A DNA stretch of 64,000 bases from Epichloe hybrida (GCA_019022495.1 JAFEKR010000002.1:2480001-2544000); one strand, 5' to 3'; shown: positions 1 to 12,891, counted from the first letter of the stretch. Notes: generated by a model from the sequence alone, not told the origin. Made by a program: numbers and translations.

Positions 1-1336
1 CTAATTATTATTATTATTTATCCTTATTTATCTTAGTTTTTACCTTTATTTAGCTTATAAGTTTATACTCTTATTAGCATAACTTCCTTATTTAGTCTAT
101 TATAGCTAACTTATAGCTAGTTTACTATATTTAAGTCTTATACTTAAACTTTACCTTTATTAATACCTTAAGAAAATCTATTAACTAAGAAATCTCCTAT
201 AAAGTCTCCTTAAAAGTAAACTTCTTTTAAAATCTTATTATAAGTTTATTATATCCTTATAGTGTCTTTATTACTAACTTACTACTAGTAAAATAACTTT
301 AAAAAAGATTTTATATATATACTATTATTAGTAAGTAATAATATAAAATATCCTCCTAAAAAATAGTACTTATAAGATTTTAAGATACCTTATTAATAAA
401 AAAACCTTCCTAGCTAAATATAATAAATCTTTAAGTATAACTTCTTTACTTACTTATTACTTCTTTATAGCTAATATTTAATAAGCTATTTAATAAAATA
501 TACTTATTACTTCTAAAATAATAAAAACTATATTATAGTATATCTCTCTTAACTAGAATTTACCTAGTTAATACTAATATACTACTAGACTTTAGCTTAA
601 ATTATATAGCTTTATAATAAGCTATTTAAACTTATTAAAGCTACTTCTAATAGTAGCTATTACTATTAAAATAAAGTAAGTATAATCCTATTTCCTAGAC
701 ACTAGATTACTACTAACTTACTACTAGCCTATTATAAAAGTAAAGAAAAAGCTATAAAATACTATTCTAGTTTATAAAAATTCTAATAAGTATAGTTATA
801 TTTACTATACTTAAATATTTACTAATATTACTTATAAGGTAAAATATAATAAATATACTATAATAGTATTACTAAGTAATACTATAAATTTAAAGACTTA
901 GATTAATATTTTAAACTATCTTTACTTTATAGCTTAAAATATCCTAAAGGTAAGCTTTCTTAATATATATAGCTAATACTTAACTAACTTACTAGTAGTT
1001 TATACTAAATACTATTAATTTACTTAAATATATTAGTTTTATTAAGCTTCTTAGTATACTTTAAGTTTATATATATAAAGAGAGGGATTCTAATAATAAA
1101 GATACTTCTAAGGCCTCTTTCTTTATAGTTCTATAGCTATTACTAATAATAAGGGACTAGTAGTCTTAGGGGCTAACTCTATTATAAAGGGATAAGTACT
1201 TAGTAGCTATATAATAGATTATTTAAGTTATCTAAGTAAATTAACTTTATTTTCTAATATCTTTAGTATATTAAGTTATAAAATATAATTACCTTATATT
1301 AACTTTATTACTTAGCTATTACTTATAGTTATTAAT

Positions 1337-1668
1337 AATTTCTCTAGTAATAAAATCCCTTTTTAATACCTAAGAATTCTCTAAAGTATTATAGCCTTTT
1401 TATTTAACTAGATATTTATAATACCTTTTATTATAGTAATATAAAATAATTCTCTTAACTTTAAACTCTTATTTATTATCTTTAATAGTATCTTATAGTA
1501 AGGATATATCTTTTATATTTATTAGGTCCCCTTTAAAAGGTTTAAGACTAGTAATATTAAATATATTATATAATTAAGTCCTAGGTAGTAATTTTAATTA
1601 ATATACTAATCTATAACTTCTAATTACCTTTTTAATCTTATAAGGGCTTAAATACTTTATAGCTAGCT
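1337..1668 (-). pseudogene. gypsy copy A: integrase C-terminus and chromodomain remnant
   Basis: On the minus strand the segment next to the E1 junction translates to KLAIKYLSPYKIKKVI, the degraded form of the 'KL-x-x-(K/R)YLGPF-x-I' stretch at the end of gypsy integrases. At lower coordinates comes a chromodomain-like stretch: EFKVKRIIL, then YYKYLVK, a stop in place of the aromatic Trp, and KGYNTLENS. In chromoviral integrases the chromodomain is thought to guide insertion to marked chromatin. The same residues are readable in copy C (about 17590-17890) and copy D (about 63300-63680, plus strand). Family assignment is firm; function is lost through in-frame stops. Confidence 0.75.
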
Positions 1669-1680
1669 TCCAGAGCATTG

Positions 1681-1815
1681 TTGTATTGTATTGTATTGTA
1701 TTTTTTGGCCCTTCGATGTATTGTATTGTATTGTATTGCCCTATGTATTGTATTGTGTATTGTATTGTATTAAAAATACAATACAATACAATACAATACA
1801 TATAATACAATGTAT
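1681..1815. repeat. E1 left terminal pentanucleotide palindrome (TGTAT/ATACA)
   Basis: Runs of TGTAT on the plus strand up to about 1770 are followed by the complementary ATACA runs to about 1810, so this end can fold into a long hairpin. Unlike the surrounding DNA it keeps many CpA/TpG dinucleotides. Confidence 0.85.
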
Positions 1816-2900
1816 TATTAGGGAAAAAAAAGTGGAGTATTATATAAATTCATTATATAGTAGATTTTTTAAGTAATTTAATTATAGTATTCTTATTCTT
1901 ATATATAATTTAGTTATTTATTTAAAAATCTATAAAGTTTTAGCTTATTTATAAAAGTAAGCTTATTATAGATATTATATACCTTAATAAAGTAATTCTT
2001 AGTTTAGTTTATAGAATGATTTTTTTTATACTTTTTAAAAGTTCTTTTATCTTAATATCTTTTTTCTTGGATTTACTATTACTTTTATTATATAAAAAAA
2101 TACAATACAATACAATACAATACAATATAATGTATTATATGATATTAAGGGTAGTATATATATCTTAAATATATTAGATTTTAAGCGTAATCTAAATATA
2201 GTATTCGTATTTTTTTAAATAATTTAGATATTTATTTAAAATTCTATAAAGTTTTAGCTTATTTAGTAAAGTAAGCTTATTATATATATAGGGTAGCTAT
2301 ATATAGTTTATTTCTTTCTTATCTTATACCTTAATTTATTTACTATATTTAAAAGGTTTTTTTAACTTTATATCTTTTTTATAGGATTTATTAATGATTT
2401 TATTATATAAAAAATACAATACAATACAATATAATACAATACAATACAATACAATACAATACAATATAATACAATACAATACAATATAATACAATACAAT
2501 ACAATACAATATAATATAATACAATACAATACAATACAATACAATACAATACAATACAATATAATACAATACAATACAATACAATACAATACAATACAAT
2601 ATAATATAATACAATACAATACAATACAATATAATATAATACAATACAATACAATAATACAATACAATACAATATAATATAATATAATATAATATAATGT
2701 ATTATATGATATTAAGGGTAGTAAATATATCCTAAACATATTAGATTTTAAGGGTAATTTAAATATAGTATTCCTATTTTTATAAATAATTTAGAAATTT
2801 ATTTAAAATTTTATAAAGTTTTAGCTTATTTAGTAAAGTAAGCTTATTATATATTTAGGGTAGCTAAATATTATATATTAGAATATAGGCTTATACTTTA
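1808..2900. repeat. three-copy module of E1, with units separated by ACAAT arrays
   Basis: Three related units start at about 1810, 2128 and 2697. Each opens with AATGTATTAT and later contains TATAAAGTTTTAGCTTATTT followed by a stretch reading GTAAGCTTATTAT. Units are separated by pentanucleotide arrays of different length (about 2099-2130 and 2414-2695). Unit spacing therefore varies mainly with the length of the array. Confidence 0.75.
2414..2695. repeat. long ACAAT pentanucleotide array
   Basis: About 280 bp of tandem ACAAT with scattered ATAAT variants, that is C-to-T changes in CpA context. Open frames on the minus strand here (runs of LYCIV) are artefacts of the 5-bp period and are not genes. 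Confidence 0.95.
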
Positions 2901-3470
2901 ATTTTTTTTCTATCTTATAAAGGTCTTTTTACTATTCTATTATTTTTTATAGATTTACTACTAATTTCTATACCTTTTTTAGCTTTTATTATAATAATTA
3001 CCCTAAAGAAATTATTTAATATTCTTAATTAATAAGATATTAAATCTAAAGAAAAATATACTAATATAAGTAAACTTTTTAAAAAATATAATAAAATATT
3101 TTATCTTAAATAAAACTTTCCTAGGTTTAAAAGAATTTTTTTTTAGATTTATAATATACTTTTTTAACTTTATAGGTTTTTTAAATAAAAGAATAAGTAA
3201 AAAGTCTATAAAAAAGTTTCTTAATACTTATCTTAATTAAAAATACTTATTTTAATTTAATAACTAGACTTTTTAATAGTTTATATAAATATAATAAAAA
3301 GCTTTATAAAAGTCTTAGCTATATATATTTTATATAGTTTTATATAATTTTATATAATAAAATTAGCTTTTTTTAAATAAAAGAAAATAGTATTTTAAAT
3401 ATAAAAAAAAATAATTTACTATATATTTATATATAAGATATAATTCTCTTATCATAAAGAATATGAATAA

Positions 3471-3865
3471 AAAAGTGGGTCCGAAAAGTGGGTTATTATA
3501 ACTATTAGTAACGTATCAATAGCTTTCTTACTTAAATATATAACCTTTACTTAAAGAGAGAGTTTTTAATAAAAGTGGGTCCATAAGTGGGTTATTATAA
3601 CTATTAGTAACTTATCAATAGCTTTCTTACTTAAATATATAACCTTTACTTAAAGAGAGGGTTTTTAATAAAAGTGGGTCCATAAGTGGGTCTTTATAAC
3701 TATTAGTAACTTATCAATAGCTTTCTTACTTAAATATATAATCTTTATTTAAAGAGAGGGTTTTTAATAAAAGTGAGTTTATAAGTGGGTTCTTATAACT
3801 ATTAGTTACTTATCTATAGCTTTTATGCTTAGATATATAATTTTTACTTAAAAGGAATACTAGCT
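3471..3865. repeat. 99-bp tandem repeat, about 4 copies
   Basis: Units begin at 3471, 3571, 3670 and 3769 with AAAAGTGGGTCC or a close variant and carry a second AAGTGGGT about 10 bp later. The rest of each unit is conserved (TTACTTAAATATATAAC, then TTTACTTAAAGAGAG). The fourth unit is more decayed. The AAGTGGG core recurs in the other hAT elements, so these may be subterminal transposase-binding repeats (inference). Confidence 0.9.
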
Positions 3866-3883
3866 AATACTAATAGCTATTAA

Positions 3884-4018
3884 ATTTGTAAGCTATTACA
3901 AGCTATTACAAGCTATTACAAGCTATTATAAGCTATTATAAGCTATTATAAGCTATTATAAGCTATTGTAGGGTATTATAAGCTATTATAGAGTATTATA
4001 AGCTATTAAAAGGTATTA
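3884..4018. repeat. 10-bp tandem array (AAGCTATTAY)
   Basis: About 13 copies of AAGCTATTAC/T with a few variants. Closely related 10-bp arrays occur in E2 (7330-7400), E4 (25195-25250), hAT-3 (28853-28915) and the big hAT (33725-33830), so the array is an old part of the hAT family. Confidence 0.9.
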
Positions 4019-4089
4019 AATAAACTATATATACCTTATAATAAAGGAATTTAACTTAAAACTAAAAAAAAGAAAAAAAAATACAAAAC

Positions 4090-4234
4090 AATACAAATAA
4101 TACATGTATTATATTGTATTGTAAAATTTTAGATGTATTGTATTGTGTAATGTATTGTATTGTATTGTATTGTCAATACAATATAATACAATACACAATA
4201 CATCAAATGTATTGTATTGTATTGCAATGCTCTG
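4090..4234. repeat. E1 right terminal pentanucleotide palindrome
   Basis: TGTAT-type runs alternate with complementary ATACA runs and end in the inverted repeat CAATGCTCTG. This mirrors the left end at 1671-1815. Confidence 0.85.
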
Positions 4235-6031
4235 CTAGCTTCTTACTAAGGTATCTTAGGTTAATGTTTTTTATTAATAATAAAATATAGTTACTAACTT
4301 TAAACCTTATTAAAGTTCTTTTCTAGTTATAATATTTTTTATACTAAGTTTATAAGTTACTTAAAAGCTACTTAATTATAGTATACTTCTCTCTTAGTGC
4401 TAAAATTTTACTTTTAGCTTAATTATTTACTAAAGGGATATTTACTATTACTTACTATAAACCTCTAGGATTATAACCTTATAATACCTTTACTAGTATA
4501 TAGCTATACGTTAAGTAATTACTTATATTATATATAAATTACGCTATTAATAGGTTATCTACCTAATTAGTCTATTTAGTATAAGTAAAAGCCCTTAAAT
4601 AATGTTTTAAGACTTAGTTTAAATATTTTATCTAGCTATCTATCTAGGGGTAAAAAGCAGTGCTAAGTAGCTGCTTTATTATAAGAAAATAATAAAAAGT
4701 TATTTAAAAACCACTAGTAAATATAAAACCTTAGTTTATTATAATACTTTTTAAGGCTTTATAGTCTTTAAAAATATATTTTAAAAACATAGTTACTAGC
4801 CTATTACTAGTTAGTTATGTTAAAATAAGGATATAAATACTATATTTTATAAAATAGTTAATAATAACTGGAATTATATTATAGGTTTAATTTAAATCTT
4901 TTACTAGTAGAAGTCTAGTAATAAAATCTATTAATAATTCTTAAAAAAGGTAATTAAGCACTAGTAATATAGCTAGCTTACTATATAGTTTATAATACCT
5001 TAGTTTTAAAGTCTAATAATTTATATAAGTACTAATATATACTTTTATATCTTTCTTTATTATTAGCTAATAATATTAGTTTATAATTTAATAAAGAGTT
5101 TTACTTACTCCTTAGTGCCTAGTAGTAAGGTTATTATAAGTTAGTAATAAAATTTCTTTTCTTATACCTAAAGGAATAAAAATATAATTCTTAAATATTA
5201 ATAGCTTAAAGGGTTTAATTAACTATATTTAGGATATAGCTATATTACTACTTTTAAGTAACTTTAATTAAGCTATAGTAAAGTTATTACCTTACTATAC
5301 TTTATATAATAAAACTTAAATTAAGGGTTTTAATTCTAAGCTCTTTTCTAGAAAGTTAGAGTTAAACTTAAAAGAGGTTCTTTAAATAAATTAAATCCTA
5401 GCTATAATATCTCTATAAGTAATTAGTTTAATAAATACTTCTAGTCTTATAAGAATATAAATAAGTAATGTTTTTAAGGGGCGCCCTTATTACTTACTAG
5501 TAATAACCTATACTAGTTTATTTTTATTAGAAATAGCTAGTCTAATAGGAAAATTAAAATAATTAAGCAATAAATAATATATACACTAGGTACTAATAGT
5601 ATTACTATAGCTAGCTTATTACTTATTAATAGAAGTATAAAAAGTATTAAATAACCTTCCTAATATAACTCTTCTAAGATTATCTAGATTATTAGGTTCT
5701 TTAGGAATATAGTTAAGTTATAATTTTTTAAAACCCTAGATATTAGTAGTATTATTATAGTGTTATTATAACTAACTATTAGTTACATTAAGTAATGTTT
5801 TTATAAAGCCTATAGCACTAATAATATTACTATAGTGTTCCTATCTCTTAGTATTTATAAATTTAGATAAAAAGGTAAGAAGTTATATAGTTATTACTTT
5901 CTCTTTCCTTACCTTACTTATAAAATCTAGTTTTCTTAAAAGTAAGTTAGTAAGATTTAATTTCCCTATATAATATATAATCTTAAAATTAAAAGAATAA
6001 AGCTTATTAAGTATAGTTACTTACTTACTAG
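4235..6031 (-). pseudogene. gypsy copy A: integrase core and upstream pol remnant
   Basis: On the minus strand about 4737-4870 matches the integrase core readable in copy C: a VIVDRFTKYS-like start with the catalytic Asp now Asn, then an FTSGF stretch where DRGSxFTS is expected. The segment up to 6031 corresponds to the linker and RNase H side of pol. Stops are frequent and no reading frame survives. Confidence 0.7.
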
Positions 6032-7962
6032 CAGAGTATTGTTTGTAGTGTAGTTAGTGTAGTTTTTAGGAAAAATTTGTATTTATAGTGTAGTTTTTTT
6101 TTTCTTATAGTTAATGTATTGTAGTTTTTTTTTTTTATAGTGTAGTGTAATGTAGTTTTTTTTTGCTTGTAGTGTAGTGTAGTTAGTGTAGTTACTAACT
6201 ACACTAACTACAAAAACTACAAATATAGTGTTAGTAAAAAAAAGTGGGCTTTTTTATTATATAAGGTTATTATAAGGATTAAAAGAAGGCTAGTTATATA
6301 GAAGCTTTTATTATTACCTATTTTACTTAATTAGTTATATAATTTATAAAATTTACCTTTTTTTAAGGATTTTACTATAACTAGGGTAATTTATAATATT
6401 ATAACTTTTTAATAATACTATTATACCTAATACTTTATTTTACTAATATAACTTAAAGAAAAACCTTCTTATTATTTTATTTACTATTACTATTAATTAT
6501 TTTATATTTTAAAATGTTATTATTATTATTTTAAATAAAAAATACCCTAAACTAATAGAATAAAATTAATTAAGAAATCTAGATAAATTACTAGAAGTTA
6601 ATAAAATATATGCTTAGTACTTAAATCTTATTCTTAATATAATAAGAACTTAAAAAAAGCTTAAACTATTTATTTAAGATTTAAACTAATTAAATATTAC
6701 TTTTAGCTTTATAATTCTAAAGCTTTAAGAAGTTATATATAGTAACTTTATATATCTTATTACTATAATATATAAATAAAGAATATAATAAACTAATATT
6801 TATAATCTATTAATAAATAATTAATAGTATTATTTTAATTACCCTATATAGCTTAATTAAGCTATAAAAAATAAGTTTAACTTATTTTTTAAAATAAAAC
6901 TAAGACTTACTTTTATATAATATACTATACTTATTATAAGAGCTTTAATAACTTTAATAACCTTAATTACTATTATTACTATTATTACTATTATTACTTA
7001 ATTACTATTATTACTATTATTTTACTTTTATTATTATTTTAAAAAAATATAAAAGAGAAAACATTTTTATAATATTAATATTTTTAAAAACCTTAAAATA
7101 CTAAGTTATTAAAAACTATAGCTTTTACTATAGTAATTTACTTGTAATTACTAGTATTTATATTTAAGTTATTTATTTATTATTTATTATTTATTAAACT
7201 TTAACACTAATAATATTATAAGTAATCTTAGTAATCTTAGTAATCTTAGTAATCTTAGTAATCTTAGTAATCTTAGTAATCTTAGTAATCTTAGTAATCT
7301 TAGTAATACTAGTAATATTAGTAATATTAGTATTATAAGCTATTATAAGCTATTATAAGCTATTATAAGCTATTATATAATAAGCTATTATAAGCTATAA
7401 TAAGATATAATAAGCTACTTATATTAAGTTTACTAGTAGTTCTTTTTATAGTTTTTTTAAAATAAGTAATAATAATAATTTATAGAAAGATAAAATAATT
7501 TATAGAAATAGTAAATAATATAATAAGAAGGTTTTTCTTTAAGTTATATTAGGGAAATAAAGTATTAGGTTAAATAGTATTATTAAAAAAGTATAATATT
7601 ATATATAACCTTACTTAGTTATAATAAAATTATAAAAATAAAATAATATTATAAATTCTATAACTAATTTAATAAAATAAGTAATAATAAAAGCTTTTAT
7701 ATAACTAGCTTTCTTTTAACCTTATAAATACTAATAACTAATAAAAAGTCTAATACTACATTTGTAGTATTTATAGTTAGTGTAGTTTAGGAAAAAAAAT
7801 TTATAGTGTAATGTATTGTAGTTTTTTTTTTTGTAGTTAGTGTAGTATAGTTTTTTTTTCCTTATAGTTAGTGTAGTTTGTAGTGTAATGTAGTTTATAG
7901 TGTAATTACTACATTACACTACAAATACTATACTACACTACACGTTTTAGTACAATACTCTG
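6032..7962. mobile_element. non-autonomous hAT-like element E2
   Basis: A 1,931-bp element from CAGAGTATTG (6032) to CAATACTCTG (7962). The left end is an array of GTAGTGTAGTTAG-type words interrupted by T-runs, ending at the AAAAAAAGTGGGC motif near 6241. The right end is a related but different array, ending just inside CACGTTTTAGTACAATACTCTG. The interior shares long blocks with E3, E4, E6, E7, E8 and the big hAT element, such as the words around 7060 and 7200. No transposase is present. The 8-bp flanks differ (CTTACTAG left, ACTACTAC right), so this copy no longer shows a target duplication. Confidence 0.75.
7213..7400. repeat. 9-bp (AATCTTAGT) and 10-bp (AAGCTATTAT) arrays in E2
   Basis: About ten copies of AATCTTAGT (7220-7312) are followed by AATATTAGT variants and then a short AAGCTATTAT array. 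The same two arrays occur in the same order in E3 (inverted), E4 and E7, with different copy numbers. Confidence 0.9.
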
Positions 7963-9078
7963 ACTACTACTAAAAGAGTATAAGAAAAGTTATTAAAAAA
8001 AAGCTTTAATAAGTCTAAAGTATATAAAAGCATTAGGCTATAGGCTATAGCATAAGTAAAGGAGCTCTTAGAGGTAATATCTTATATCCTTAGGGCTTAA
8101 ATATAAGGCTTAAAGAGATATATTATTACTTAAAGAGCTACAAGGGCTAATAATATTAAGAAGGTAATTAAGGACTATTAATTATATAGTAAAGAGTTTA
8201 GAATAAGTATAATTATTAAAGTTATATTATAGTTAAAGTAAGATTAACTAAATCCTTTAATTTAGAACTTATTATTATTAAAAGAGGTAAAGTAAGCATA
8301 AATAAAGTTAAATTTTAGTATTAATACTATTTACTAGTAAAAGCAAGGCTTTTTATTAAGAAAGTCTATAGGCTATGTATATTTATTACTTTTTAACTTA
8401 TAATATTATTATTATATTAATTAGAATTCTATTAATAACGCTATTAAAATTATTAAATATATATCTTTTTATTTAAATTACTACTTTACTAAACTCTCTA
8501 AAGCTATTATACTATCCTTTTCTAAATCTTATAGCCTATAAGGCCTATAAGAAGTAAAGATACCTATATAGTAGCTATTTTAAGCACTTTACACTTATCT
8601 CTAGGTAATAATTCTATCTCTCTTACTTTAAAGTTATAAGGCTTCTTTTTACCTAATTTAATAAAGTTAAAGAGAGCTATAATAGTATAAACTATCTTAA
8701 TTTATATAAGAAAGTTATACTTAGTAGTGCTATAGTAAATTATCTTTTACTTTTACTTATATTACCTAAAAACACGCTTTATAACTATTTATAATTATAT
8801 ATACTAGAAGTTAAAAAGCTCTTTCTTATTATTAAAGTACTTATAAGCTTCTCTCTAGTCTTATAAATAATATTAAACCCTTAAAAATAGCGTTATTAGG
8901 CTATAATATAAGCTAAATCCTATATTACTAAAATAAAATCAGCCTTACAGGATTATAAAGGACTTTATAAACACTATTTATAATAAGGTACTATTATTAA
9001 TAGAACCTTTAGCGCTTACTAGTATATATAGGAATAATTCCTTAAAGCTTATAGCTACTTAGAGCTTTGTACTACACT
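7963..9078. other. unassigned degraded DNA between E2 and E3
   Basis: About 1.1 kb that I could not match to the other elements in the window. Translating the plus strand with TAA/TAG read as Gln gives a protein-like stretch in the first 400 bp, but I recognise no family, and that substitution opens almost any frame in RIP-mutated DNA. Its right edge (9060-9078, TAGAGCTTTGTACTACACT) matches the first 19 bases of the big hAT element at 33557 apart from the first base, so a second hAT end begins here and is cut by E3. Confidence 0.4.
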
Positions 9079-11142
9079 TAAAGTATTGCACTAAAACGTG
9101 TAGTGTAGTGTAGTATTTATAGTGTAGTGTAGTAACTACACTATAAACTACACTATACTACAAACTACACTAACTATAAGGAAAAAAAAACTATAATATA
9201 TTATACTATAAATTTTTTTTCCTAAACTACACTAATTACAAACACTATAAATGTAGTATTAGACTTTTTATTAGTTATTAGTATTAATAAGGTTAAAAGA
9301 AAGCTAGTTATATAAAAGCTTTTATTATTACCTATTTTATTAAATTAGTTATAGAATTTATAATATTATATTATTTTTATAATTTTATTATAACTAAGTA
9401 AGGTTATATATAATATTATACTTTTTTAATAATACTATTTAACTTAATACTTTATTTCCCTAATATAACTTAAAGAAAAACCTTCTTATTATATTATTTA
9501 CTATTTCTATAAATTATTTTATATTTCTATAAATTATTATTATTACTTATTTTAAAAAAACTATAAAAAAACTACTAGTAAACTTAATATAAGTAGCTTA
9601 TTATATCTTATTATAGCTTATAATAGCTTATTATATCTTATTATAGCTTATAATAGCTTATAATAGCTTATAATAGCTTATAATACTAATATTACTAATA
9701 TTACTAGTATTACTAAGATTACTAAGATTACTAAGATTACTAAGATTACTAAGATTACTAAGATTACTAAGATTACTAAGATTACTAAGATTACTAAGAT
9801 TACTAAGATTACTAAGATTACTAAGATTACTAAGATTACTTTACTTATAATATTATTAGTGTTAAAGTTTAATAATAAATAAATAATAAATAAATAACTT
9901 AAATATAAATACTAGTAATTATAAGTAAATTACTATAGTAAAAGCTATAGTTTTTAATAACTTAGTATTTTAAGGTTTTTAAAAATATTAATATTATAAA
10001 AATGTTTTCTCTTTTATGTTTTTTTAAAATAATAATAAAAGTAAAATAATAGTAATTATAGTAATAATAGTAATTAAGGTTATAAAAGTTATTAAAGCTT
10101 TTATAATAAGTATAGTATATTATATAAAACTAAGTCCTAGTATTATTTTTAAAAATAAGTTAAACTTATTTTTTATAGCTTATTTAAGCTATATAGGGTA
10201 ATTAAAATAATACTATTAGTTATCTATTAATAAATTATAAATATTAGTTTATTATATTCTTTCGTTATATATTATTATAATAAGATATATAAAGTTACTA
10301 TATATAACTTCTTAAAGCTTTAGAATTATAAAGCTTAAAGTAATATTTAATTAGTTTAAATAGTAAATAAATAGTTTAAGCTTTTTTTAAGTTCTTATTA
10401 TATTAATAATAATATTAAAGTACTAAGTATATATTTTATTAACTTTTATATATTTATTTAGATTTCTAATTTAATTTAATTATATTAGTTTAGGGTATTT
10501 TTTAATTAAATTAATAATAAAAGTAAATAAAATAATTAATAATAAAAGTAAATAAAATAATTAGAAGGTTTTTCTTAAAGTTATATTAGTAAAATAAAGT
10601 AATAAGTATAATTATATTATTAAAAAGGTATAATATTATAAATAACCCTAGTTATAGTAAAATTCTTAAAAAAAAGTGAATATTATAAATTCTATAACTA
10701 ATTAAGTAAAATAGGTAATAATAAAAGCTTCTATATAACTAGCTTTCTTTTAATCCTTATAATAACATTATATAATAAAAAGGCCTACCTTTTTTTTTAC
10801 TAACACTACATTGTAGTTTTTATAGTTAGTGTAGTTAGTAATTACACTAACTACACTACACTATAAGCAAAAAAAAACTACACTACACTAACTATAAAAA
10901 AAAAAAAACTATAATATATTACACTATAAAAAAAAAAACTACATTACACTAACTATAAGAAAAAAAAAACTACACTATAAATACAAATTTTTCCTAAAAA
11001 CTACACTAACTATGTATTTATTATATTTACTATAAAATAATTTATATTATAATTTATTTATATTGTATTTTGTATTATATTATATTTAATATAATATAAT
11101 ACAAACAAAATAATATAATACATATTATAGTATAATACTCTA
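9079..11142. mobile_element. non-autonomous hAT-like element E3 (inverted relative to E2)
   Basis: Starts with the degraded end TAAAGTATTGCAC and a CTAAAACGTGTAGTG array, and ends TAATACTCTA at 11142. It is the reverse orientation of E2 and shares the internal blocks and repeat arrays. Before the right end lies about 100 bp of extra A+T-rich DNA (11010-11130). The flanks ACTACACT and ATGGTTAG do not match. The left flank is itself a hAT terminus (9060-9078), so E3 landed in another hAT end. Confidence 0.7.
9597..9845. repeat. 10-bp and 9-bp arrays in E3 (ACTAAGATT)
   Basis: Several TTATAATAGC copies are followed by about 15 copies of ACTAAGATT. This is the reverse complement of the AATCTTAGT array of E2, E4 and E7 and the longest version in the window. 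Confidence 0.9.
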
Positions 11143-11906
11143 ATGGTTAGGGACTAATAAAGCTACCACGTTAAATATTTAACATAACGTAATAGAAGGT
11201 TTTAGTAGTTATTAACTAATTAAATTTAATCTAGATAACTTTTACAATATCTTATATACTAATAGAATTAATTTTAGTGATATTATATAGGTAATGTGGC
11301 TATTAGATTAAGAGGTCTAGCTATCTAGCTAGGTTAAAAAGATCTTCTTCCTCTTATATACTTACTAACTGTATTAGTGGATTTAGACCGCTAAAGAGGT
11401 CTTATAGGCCACTTTTTATTTTCCGCAAAATTTATTTATATGTAAAATCCAAAAAATCAACTTACCACTATACAAACTAGTAACCTATATGCACTAAATT
11501 TTAGTCTAAAAAATATTCCTATATAAAATAAAAGCCCTATCTTCTAGCTTTAATTTGCTATATATAAGACTTTTATATAACCTCTAGTTAAGGAGAAAAT
11601 CGCTGTTAAAGATAGCTATAGGGTAACCTGCTTACATTACCCTAGCTTACCTAATTACTAGTAGCGCTATGGTTATAGCTATGCTTATAGCTATAATGTA
11701 ATTAAATAATTCATAATTAATAATTGATTTAGATTAGTTATTCACATAGTTAGTTATAGCTATTAACAGCTATAACATAGCTATTAACGGCTACCTTTGT
11801 GACTATTAACAGCTACAGTGTAGCTATTAGGCTTATAATACAAGCTAGTAATAGAAAGGTCCTTTAACTAGAAAGGGCTAAAAATAGGTCTTAATTTTAA
11901 TAATAA
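11143..11906. repeat. unknown dispersed repeat X, forward copy
   Basis: About 760 bp that recurs in inverted orientation at 27169-27708 plus 25791-25881. It is moderately mutated and keeps words such as CCGCAAAATTTATTTATATG. No coding capacity or terminal repeats are visible. It could be part of an LTR or another element; no family is recognised. It is bounded by E3 on the left and gypsy copy B on the right. Confidence 0.6.
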
Positions 11907-12891
11907 ATTTAGATAAAAAGGTAAGAAGTTATATAGTTACTACTTTTTTTTTCCTTACCTTACTTATAAAATCTAGTTTTCTTAAAAGTAAGTTAGTAAG
12001 ATTTAATTTCCTTATATAATATATAATCTTAAAATTAAAAGGATAAAGCTTATTAAGTGTAGTTACTTACTTACTAGTAAGCTTAGGCTTTATAATAAAG
12101 TACTTATAGTTTAAATAATCTATAATAACTTTAATTATATAAGCTAAATAAGTAAGATAATATCTCTATATGTAAAAAGCCTCTTAGATAGCTAATAATT
12201 TGCTATTAGGTATTAAATATTATAATTTAGTATTAGTTATCTTTCTTAATATAAATATAACTAGGTGCTAGTAACCTAGCACTAATATTATAAGTATAGC
12301 CTTAATTATATATCTAAATATATCTATCTTTACTCTAAAATATATAAGTAAGTTAAAATACACTAAAATTAGTGCTTCCTAAAATCTTTATTAAAGCTCT
12401 CTAAACACTACTAGCTTATAGGGTTTTAGTTTAAATATTACTAGTTAATTCCCTCTAAGGCAATCTATTAATAGAATAATAACTTTACTATACTATTTAA
12501 TAAAATAGTAGTAAAATCTAGTAAAACTAAGAAATATCTAAATATCAAAAACACTATATAGTATTAGCTAAGTTATAATTACTTTAACTCTTACTAAGTC
12601 TATTATAATACCTTTCTTTAATATCTTAAAGCCTAAAAAATTAACTTCCTTAACTAAAAATTAATACTTCTTAAAGTTAATAAAAAAACCTACCTTTTTA
12701 AACCTATGTAAAACTTATTTAATATACTTTATATAATCTTTAACTTTATTACTATATATTAGTATATTATTTAAATAGATAATATAAGTCTTATTAATAA
12801 GTCCTTTAAAAGTATTATTAATATACTCCTAAAAAGTTACTAGTATATTAACTAGTTTAAATAGTATTACTAGATATTTAAAGTAACTATA
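11907..12891 (-). pseudogene. gypsy copy B, first piece (RNase H side to RT)
   Basis: Collinear with 19543-20521 of copy C. On the minus strand it covers the part of pol downstream of the RT motif KTAF, including the KYLVMPF-like stretch right at the junction. It ends abruptly at 12891 where the LTR of element C begins. The second piece of copy B (23248-23980) corresponds to 21495-22225 of C, so about 970 bp of the target is missing around the insertion. Confidence 0.75.

Larger units (their letters stand above)
1671..4234. mobile_element. hAT-type transposon E1 without transposase
   Basis: A 2,564-bp insertion in gypsy copy A. The ends are perfect inverted repeats CAGAGCATTG / CAATGCTCTG, and the insertion is flanked by an 8-bp target duplication CTAGCTTC (1663-1670 and 4235-4242). 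The uninterrupted site can be read in copy C near 17920. Eight-base duplications and CA(G/A)AG ends are hallmarks of hAT DNA transposons. No transposase is recognisable inside. The interior holds palindromic TGTAT/ATACA arrays at both ends, a repeated module with ACAAT arrays (1808-2900), 99-bp repeats (3471-3865) and a 10-bp array (3884-4018). It looks like a non-autonomous element that depends on a transposase elsewhere. Confidence 0.85.
1..6031 (-). mobile_element. Ty3/gypsy chromodomain retrotransposon relic, copy A (interrupted)
   Basis: This is the 3' part of a minus-strand Ty3/gypsy element. It is collinear with the complete copy C: positions 1-1100 match about 13782-14900, 1110-1670 match about 17363-17925, and 4235-6031 match about 17925-19700. 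It starts outside the window, is split by hAT element E1 at 1671-4234, and ends where hAT-like E2 begins at 6032. Integrase and chromodomain remnants can be read on the minus strand. The expected continuation after 6031 (as at 19702 in copy C) does not reappear after E2, so the RT half is missing here. Heavy C-to-T and G-to-A decay means it cannot encode protein. Confidence 0.85.

Noticed and set aside
2336..2739. Three overlapping open frames (89-123 codons) on the minus strand
   Set aside because: They are translations of the ACAAT pentanucleotide array; a 5-bp period keeps all frames free of stops.
7220..7312. AATCTTAGT and ACTAAGATT arrays as possible telomere repeats
   Set aside because: They are internal to hAT elements, occur in both orientations and lack the TTAGGG-type unit.
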